Shown: piece after piece, positions 5,254 through 8,748 of the stretch
How positions within the stretch are numbered: the first letter of the stretch is position 1
Layout: each line of letters starts with the position of its first letter
NCBI GenBank assembly: GCA_016207445.1
Contig: JACQPS010000119.1
Span: 1 to 8,748 of the forward strand
DNA length: 8,748 nt
Source: Gemmatimonadota bacterium
Lineage (GTDB): Bacteria > Gemmatimonadota > Gemmatimonadetes > Longimicrobiales > RSA9
Reading direction: 5' to 3'
Notes under the pieces: generated by a model
Database searches by the model: none
Told to the model about the DNA's origin: nothing
The model's input: the letters and a program-made list of their open reading frames with translations, nothing else
Translations under genes and position numbers: made by a program

Positions 5254-6885
5254 CTACGGCACCGTGTCGCCGCCGGCGCGGTCGCGGCGGCGCGCCGGCT
5301 GATCGCGTCGGGCGGTGGTATCGCGGAACATCGTGGTATCCTTGAGGATGGCGGCGAGCCGCAGCGTGTCGGCTCTGACGCAGGCGACACGCGCGCTATC
5401 GGCCCGCACGCCTTTGAGCGCCAGGCTGTCGACGAACAACCCGCACGCGAGCCTGGTGCTGTCCGCCTTGGCCGCGGCGCGCACGCTGTCCAGCACGGCC
5501 ACGGCCCGGACCACGACGACGTCGCGGCGTTGCGCCTCCGCGTTCGCGGCTTCACGCAGCGCGGCGAGCGCACGGCCGAGCCTCTGCTCGGCCTCGGCGA
5601 ACTGCGCGCTGGCGCCGCCCGCGAGCGCGGCGACGTAGACGTTCTCCGGGGCCGCGGCGAGTCGCGCGCGCGCCGCGTCGGCACTTTCGCCGGCCGGCTG
5701 GAGCGCGAGCGCGGCCAGCAGCGCCTTGGGCGCCCAGGTCGTCTGGGCCGCGACATCGGCGTAGGTCAGAAAGAGCTGGCGCGCGAGCTCGAGCGCGCCC
5801 AGCTCGTCGCGGGCGAGCTCCGCGGCGGTGAAGAGCGCCAGCGGCTGCCCCGCGCGCGCGCGTTCCAGCAAGACCGCGAGGACCTTCACGTTTTGCAGAA
5901 TGGTGCGCGCTTCCGGATGTGTGAGCGCGGGCAGGAGCAGGTCACGCACCCGTGTCGCCTCGGCGACGTCGGCGGCGCGAGCCAGCTCCCAGCGCGCGAT
6001 CAGCACGCGCGCCTCGTCCGCGACGGGGCCGGTCAGCCGCGCCGCCACCGCATTTGCCTCCTCGAGTGCGGCCGCGGTGTCCCCGGCCCGGGCCGTGAGC
6101 TCGGCCGCGAACAGGCGGAGCCGCTCGCGTGGCCCGGCGGACCAGGAGGAGGTCGCGGCGGGCTGGAGCAGCGTGCGAGCCTCGGCCGCTCCCCAGCGGA
6201 CGGCGGCCCGGCTCGCGAGGCCGCGGACGGAATCGGCGGAAGCGCCCAGGCCGTCATCGGCAAAGAGGGCAGTGAAGGCGGCGCGGGCCGCCTCGGGCTC
6301 CGCGCCGCCGACCGCGCGCCCGGCCCACTCCAGGCGCGCCTCGCGGCCGATCGATCCCGGATCGAGGGCGGCCGCCCGCAGATCGGCCGCGGCGGTGTCG
6401 TCTTGCCCCAGCGCGTAGCGGGCGCGGGCGCGCCAGAGGCGCGCGAAACTCACCAGCTGGCCGCTCTCGCCGAGCCGCTGCAGAGCGCTGTCGAGCGGCG
6501 CCAGCGCGCGTGCGTGCTGGCCGAGCCGCACCTCGGCGGCGCCGAGGTAGACCTGGCCGCCGGCGCGCAGGTCGCGGTCGCGCGTCTGCTCCAGCAAGCG
6601 CAGCAGCGCGCCGCGTGCTTCCGCGTATTCGCCCCGGCCGAAGCGCGCGCGCGCGATCAGGTAGAGCGCGTCGTCCGCCCAGCGGCCGTCGGGGTCCTTG
6701 CGCAGGCTCTTCGCGGCTTTGTCAATGGTTTGCTGGTAGGCCTGGTGCGCCGCGCCGCGCTCGCCGCGCGCGGCGGCGCGCTCCGCGGCCGCGAATTGCC
6801 GCTTCGCGTTATACAGGGAGTTGAAATACGCGCACGCGGGGATGAGCAGGGCGAGCGCCGCCCCGAGCAGCATGCGGAAGCGCAT
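5254..6885 (-). CDS. Tetratricopeptide-repeat lipoprotein
   Basis: A 543-residue protein that begins MRFRMLLGAALALLIPAC, a signal peptide with a lipobox (IPAC) that predicts lipidation at C18 and attachment to the outer or inner membrane. After AYFNSLYNAKRQF come helical, Ala-rich pairs such as 'ADDALYLIARARFGRGEYAEARGAL' (quoted in part: YLIARARFGRGEYAEARGAL), 'AGGQVYLGAAEVRLGQHARAL' and 'FARLWRARARYALGQDDTAA', which fit TPR-type repeats through much of the first 200 residues and less clearly later. The C-terminus is charged and low-complexity (Asp/Arg/Thr). TPR lipoproteins of this kind (for example BamD) act as scaffolds in envelope assembly; a specific role here is not shown. The ATG (6883-6885) overlaps the amidase stop as TGATG, so the two are coupled. 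An open frame continues upstream to 8085 but only as a shadow of the amidase gene. Confidence 0.88.
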   Translation of the reverse strand: MRFRMLLGAALALLIPACAYFNSLYNAKRQFAAAERAAARGERGAAHQAYQQTIDKAAKSLRKDPDGRWADDALYLIARARFGRGEYAEARGALLRLLEQTRDRDLRAGGQVYLGAAEVRLGQHARALAPLDSALQRLGESGQLVSFARLWRARARYALGQDDTAAADLRAAALDPGSIGREARLEWAGRAVGGAEPEAARAAFTALFADDGLGASADSVRGLASRAAVRWGAAEARTLLQPAATSSWSAGPRERLRLFAAELTARAGDTAAALEEANAVAARLTGPVADEARVLIARWELARAADVAEATRVRDLLLPALTHPEARTILQNVKVLAVLLERARAGQPLALFTAAELARDELGALELARQLFLTYADVAAQTTWAPKALLAALALQPAGESADAARARLAAAPENVYVAALAGGASAQFAEAEQRLGRALAALREAANAEAQRRDVVVVRAVAVLDSVRAAAKADSTRLACGLFVDSLALKGVRADSARVACVRADTLRLAAILKDTTMFRDTTARRDQPARRRDRAGGDTVP

Positions 6886-8108
6886 CAGGAGCCCCCCGTG
6901 CCATCGGCGGCCCAGAGGTGCTCGTGCGTCGAGAAGAACTGCTCGATGGCCGCGGCGAGGGCCTGCGCCAGCTTCTTCTGGAACTCCACGCTCGAGAGCA
7001 GTTGTGCTTCCCGGGGGTTCGAGATGAACGCGATCTCGACCAGCGCGGCAGGCATGAACGCACCCACCAGCACGCGGAACCCGGCCTGCTTCACGCCGCG
7101 GTTCGGGCCGGGGTGCACGGCGTCCAAACGGTGCTGGAGCACTTCGGCGAGGTCGTTCGAGGCACGCAGGTAGTAGTCGTTGCGCAGGTTCTTCAGGATC
7201 AGCTCCAGCTCGGGCGCGCCGTCGTTCTCCGCTTTTTCTTCGAAGGCGACGGCGGCGTTCTCCATCTCCGCGACGCGCCGCTCGTCCTCGGTGCGGGCCT
7301 CCGACAGGAAATAGGTCTCGAAACCCTCGGCCCGGTGCCGTGCCGCGTTCGCGTGCAACGACAGCAAGAGCGTGGCGGGCCGACCCGCCTTCCAGCGGTT
7401 CGCCAGCCGCGGCCGCTCGGCCAGCGGGATCAGGGTGTCGGTCGTGCGCGTGAGGTGTACCTCGTAGGCGCGCTCCCGCAGCGCCGTGGCCAGGCGCATG
7501 GCCACGGCGAGCGTGATCTTTTTCTCGGCGACGCCGTTCGGGCCGATCTTGCCGGGGTCCCGGCCGCCGTGGCCGGGGTCGAGAATAACGACCCGTTCCG
7601 CCCCCGGCCCCGACGCGGTCACACGGAGTCGCGAAGGCGCAGAGGGGCTCCTCCGCGCCTCTGCGTCTCCGCGTGATCCTGTTGTGTCGCTCGGTACCGG
7701 CGGCGACGTTTGCTCCAGGAGCTGGAGCGCGCCGGCGTCGTACCGAAACCGGTCCGGAAAGCGCGCCGGCAGCCACTCGGCGAAGAACTGATGCGGCAGG
7801 TACAGGATCCCGCCCTCGCTGTACACCGGGGACGCGAGCTGCTGCACACGTCCGGCGGAGGTGAAGTACGGCGAGTAGGCCTCGAAGTGCAGCGTGTCCT
7901 CGAAGAGGACGGTCCGGGCGCCGGCCGCGGTCGGCTGCACCCGTCCGCCGAGCGAGCGCAGCGCCCAGATCGGGTAAGCGGGGTAACCGCGATGGAGCGC
8001 GACGGCGACGCTGACGGGCTGGCTGCGTCCCTGGATGCGCAGTGGCGGCACCTGCGCCCCGAGCGAGGCGGGGATCAGCAGCCACACGGCCAGCAGCAAG
8101 CGCATCAT
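6885..8108 (-). CDS. N-acetylmuramoyl-L-alanine amidase (Amidase_3)
   Basis: A 407-residue secreted zinc amidase that cuts the bond between MurNAc and L-alanine in peptidoglycan. It starts with a signal peptide (MMRLLLAVWLLIPASLGAQ). Residues about 30-132 form an N-terminal domain that resembles copper-amine-oxidase-N/stalk-type domains found on such enzymes (LRSLGGRVQ, SEGGILYLPHQFFAEWL). Residues about 172-393 are the Amidase_3 domain: zinc ligands H180 (LDPGHGG), E195 (VAEKKITL) and H252 (SLHANA), and catalytic E358 (ALVEIAFISN). The linker at residues 145-164 is encoded by a palindromic repeat (7619-7676). The ATG at 8108 overlaps the smpB stop as ATGA; the second ATG (8105) is an equal alternative. 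A role in cell separation or wall turnover is inferred from the family. Confidence 0.94.
   Translation of the reverse strand: MMRLLLAVWLLIPASLGAQVPPLRIQGRSQPVSVAVALHRGYPAYPIWALRSLGGRVQPTAAGARTVLFEDTLHFEAYSPYFTSAGRVQQLASPVYSEGGILYLPHQFFAEWLPARFPDRFRYDAGALQLLEQTSPPVPSDTTGSRGDAEARRSPSAPSRLRVTASGPGAERVVILDPGHGGRDPGKIGPNGVAEKKITLAVAMRLATALRERAYEVHLTRTTDTLIPLAERPRLANRWKAGRPATLLLSLHANAARHRAEGFETYFLSEARTEDERRVAEMENAAVAFEEKAENDGAPELELILKNLRNDYYLRASNDLAEVLQHRLDAVHPGPNRGVKQAGFRVLVGAFMPAALVEIAFISNPREAQLLSSVEFQKKLAQALAAAIEQFFSTHEHLWAADGTGGS
7619..7676. repeat. 58-bp imperfect palindrome inside the amidase gene
   Basis: Two 29-base arms, 7619-7647 and 7648-7676, are imperfect reverse complements (23 of 29 positions match) with no loop between them. 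On the coding strand it starts TCACGCGGAGACGCAGAGGC and ends CGACTCCGTGTGAC. The arms have the GCGGAGACGCAGAGGCG look of a dispersed repeat that I recall from intergenic DNA of several phyla. It is in frame, without stops, and encodes residues 145-164 (SRGDAEARRSPSAPSRLRVT) of the amidase linker. Confidence 0.8.
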
Positions 8109-8581
8109 CTCACATTGCGGACGGCGCGCAAGATTTCGCGCTCGGCCGCGCGGCGCTTCAGCTCCTCGCGCCGATCGCGCAACTTCTTCCCGCGTGCGAG
8201 CGCGATCGTGGTCTTGGCCAATCCGCGGCGGAAGTAAAGGTCGAGCGGCACCAGCGTGTAGCCTTTCTGTTCCACGGCGCCGACGAGCTTGCGGATCTCG
8301 CTCTTCTGCAACAGCAGCTTGCGCGGGCGCTTCGGGTCGGGGTTCCAGCGGCTCGCGGGATCGTACGGACTGATGTGCAGGTCGTACAACCAGACCTCGC
8401 CTCGCTCGATGCGACCGAACGCCTCGCCCAGGCTGACCTTGCCCGCCCGCAGCGACTTCACCTCGGGCCCGGTCAACACCATGCCTGCTTCCCAGGTTTC
8501 GAGGATCTGGTATTCGTGCAGCGCCTTTTTGTTCCGGGCGATGATCTTCTTGCCGGCATCGGGGGCGGGCGGTCGCATCAT
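8105..8581 (-). CDS. smpB: SsrA-binding protein SmpB
   Basis: Binds tmRNA and brings it to ribosomes stalled on broken mRNA (trans-translation). The 158-residue length matches the family. Characteristic segments are IARNKKALHEYQI (15-27), GPEVKSLRAGKVSLGEAF, LYDLHISPY, RKLLLQKSEIRKLVG, QKGYTLVPLDLYFRRGLAKT and the basic C-terminal tail ALARGKKLRDRREELKRR, which folds into a helix in the mRNA channel in known SmpB. The start is ATG at 8581 or the adjacent ATG at 8578. The open frame runs on upstream to 8737, but that extension would translate the 17-bp tandem repeat and is not believed. No Shine-Dalgarno sequence lies at a proper distance. It is the first visible gene of the train and overlaps the amidase start by four bases. 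No ssrA gene lies in the window. Confidence 0.97.
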   Translation of the reverse strand: MMRPPAPDAGKKIIARNKKALHEYQILETWEAGMVLTGPEVKSLRAGKVSLGEAFGRIERGEVWLYDLHISPYDPASRWNPDPKRPRKLLLQKSEIRKLVGAVEQKGYTLVPLDLYFRRGLAKTTIALARGKKLRDRREELKRRAAEREILRAVRNVR

Positions 8582-8618
8582 AATATTGTGAACATACCCC
8601 TGAAGTCGAAAGTCGGTA
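8582..8618 (-). promoter_or_regulatory. AT-rich pocket upstream of smpB, possible promoter
   Basis: Within GC-rich surroundings the minus strand reads TATGTTCACAATATT directly before the ATG. TATGTT (8591-8596) could be a -10 box placed so that transcription would start within a few bases of the start codon, giving a leaderless or nearly leaderless mRNA, which would fit the lack of a Shine-Dalgarno site. No good -35 box is visible at 16-18 bases. This is weak evidence. Confidence 0.3.
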
Positions 8619-8748
8619 CATCCGAACGGCGGCACCTCGAACGGCGGCACAATTCGAACGGCGGCACAATTCGAACGGCGGCACAATTCGAACGGCGGCA
8701 CAATTCGAACGGCGGCACAATTCGAACGGCGGCACAATTCGAACGGCG
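8619..8748. repeat. 17-bp tandem repeat array upstream of smpB
   Basis: The unit AATTCGAACGGCGGCAC occurs five times without a mismatch at 8651-8735, and a sixth copy is cut by the window edge at 8748. Two decayed copies lie on the smpB side: 8619-8635 (15 of 17 match) and 8636-8650 (two bases missing). Each unit contains the palindrome TTCGAA. The period is not a multiple of three and no stop arises, so the array stays open in several frames and creates spurious N-terminal extensions. There are no spacers, so it is not CRISPR. The total size is unknown because the array continues beyond the window. Confidence 0.93.

Noticed and set aside
6886..8085. Long N-terminal extension of the TPR lipoprotein
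   Set aside because: It overlaps the amidase gene in another frame, and the lipoprotein signal peptide begins precisely at 6885.
8582..8737. N-terminal extension of SmpB through the tandem repeat
   Set aside because: The extension would consist of repeat-encoded residues (RSNCAAVRIVPPFELC type), unlike any SmpB; the ATG at 8581 gives the normal family length.
8619..8748. CRISPR array
   Set aside because: Copies are directly adjacent with a 17-bp period and no unique spacers; no cas gene is present.

Overview
The window is a GC-rich, fully one-directional stretch: every gene I can support lies on the minus strand, so transcription runs from right (8748) to left (1). The order in the direction of transcription is smpB, a cell-wall amidase, a tetratricopeptide lipoprotein, pyrD, pyrF, a small secreted protein, an MscS-type channel, cysS, then tRNA-Thr(TGT), tRNA-Gly(TCC), tRNA-Thr(GGT) and the beginning of tuf (EF-Tu), which runs off the left edge. 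The gene content is that of a free-living Gram-negative bacterium: a lipoprotein signal, secreted proteins and a periplasmic-type amidase. GC-rich coding DNA, the gene types and spacers packed with short degenerate repeats would fit Gemmatimonadota or a related soil phylum. That placement is an inference from general impression, not from a marker comparison.

Region by region. 8582-8748 holds a 17-bp tandem repeat that runs off the window edge, followed by an AT-rich pocket just ahead of smpB. 2154-8581 is one compact gene train: smpB, amidase and TPR lipoprotein overlap by 4 and 1 bases, pyrD follows after 2 bases, then a 91-base repeat-containing gap, then pyrF, the small secreted protein and the MscS channel, each overlapping the next by 4 bases. 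A 30-base repeat-filled gap separates mscS from cysS. At 613-671 lies a near-consensus sigma-70 promoter (TTGACT, 17-base spacer, TATTAT) that should start the tRNA-tuf operon about ten bases upstream of the first tRNA. The tRNA-Thr/Gly/Thr/tuf order is the classical bacterial one (known from E. coli thrU-tyrU-glyT-thrT-tufB) but without the tRNA-Tyr.

Functionally the genes group into translation and ribosome rescue (smpB, cysS, three tRNAs, tuf), pyrimidine synthesis (pyrD and pyrF, the fourth and sixth steps of UMP synthesis) and envelope biology (amidase, lipoprotein, MscS channel, secreted small protein). I see no defence system, prophage, insertion sequence or CRISPR array, and no clearly new biological system. 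What stands out is repeat DNA. Nearly every non-coding gap carries its own palindromic or tandem short repeat, and one palindromic repeat lies in frame inside the amidase gene, where it encodes the linker between its two domains.
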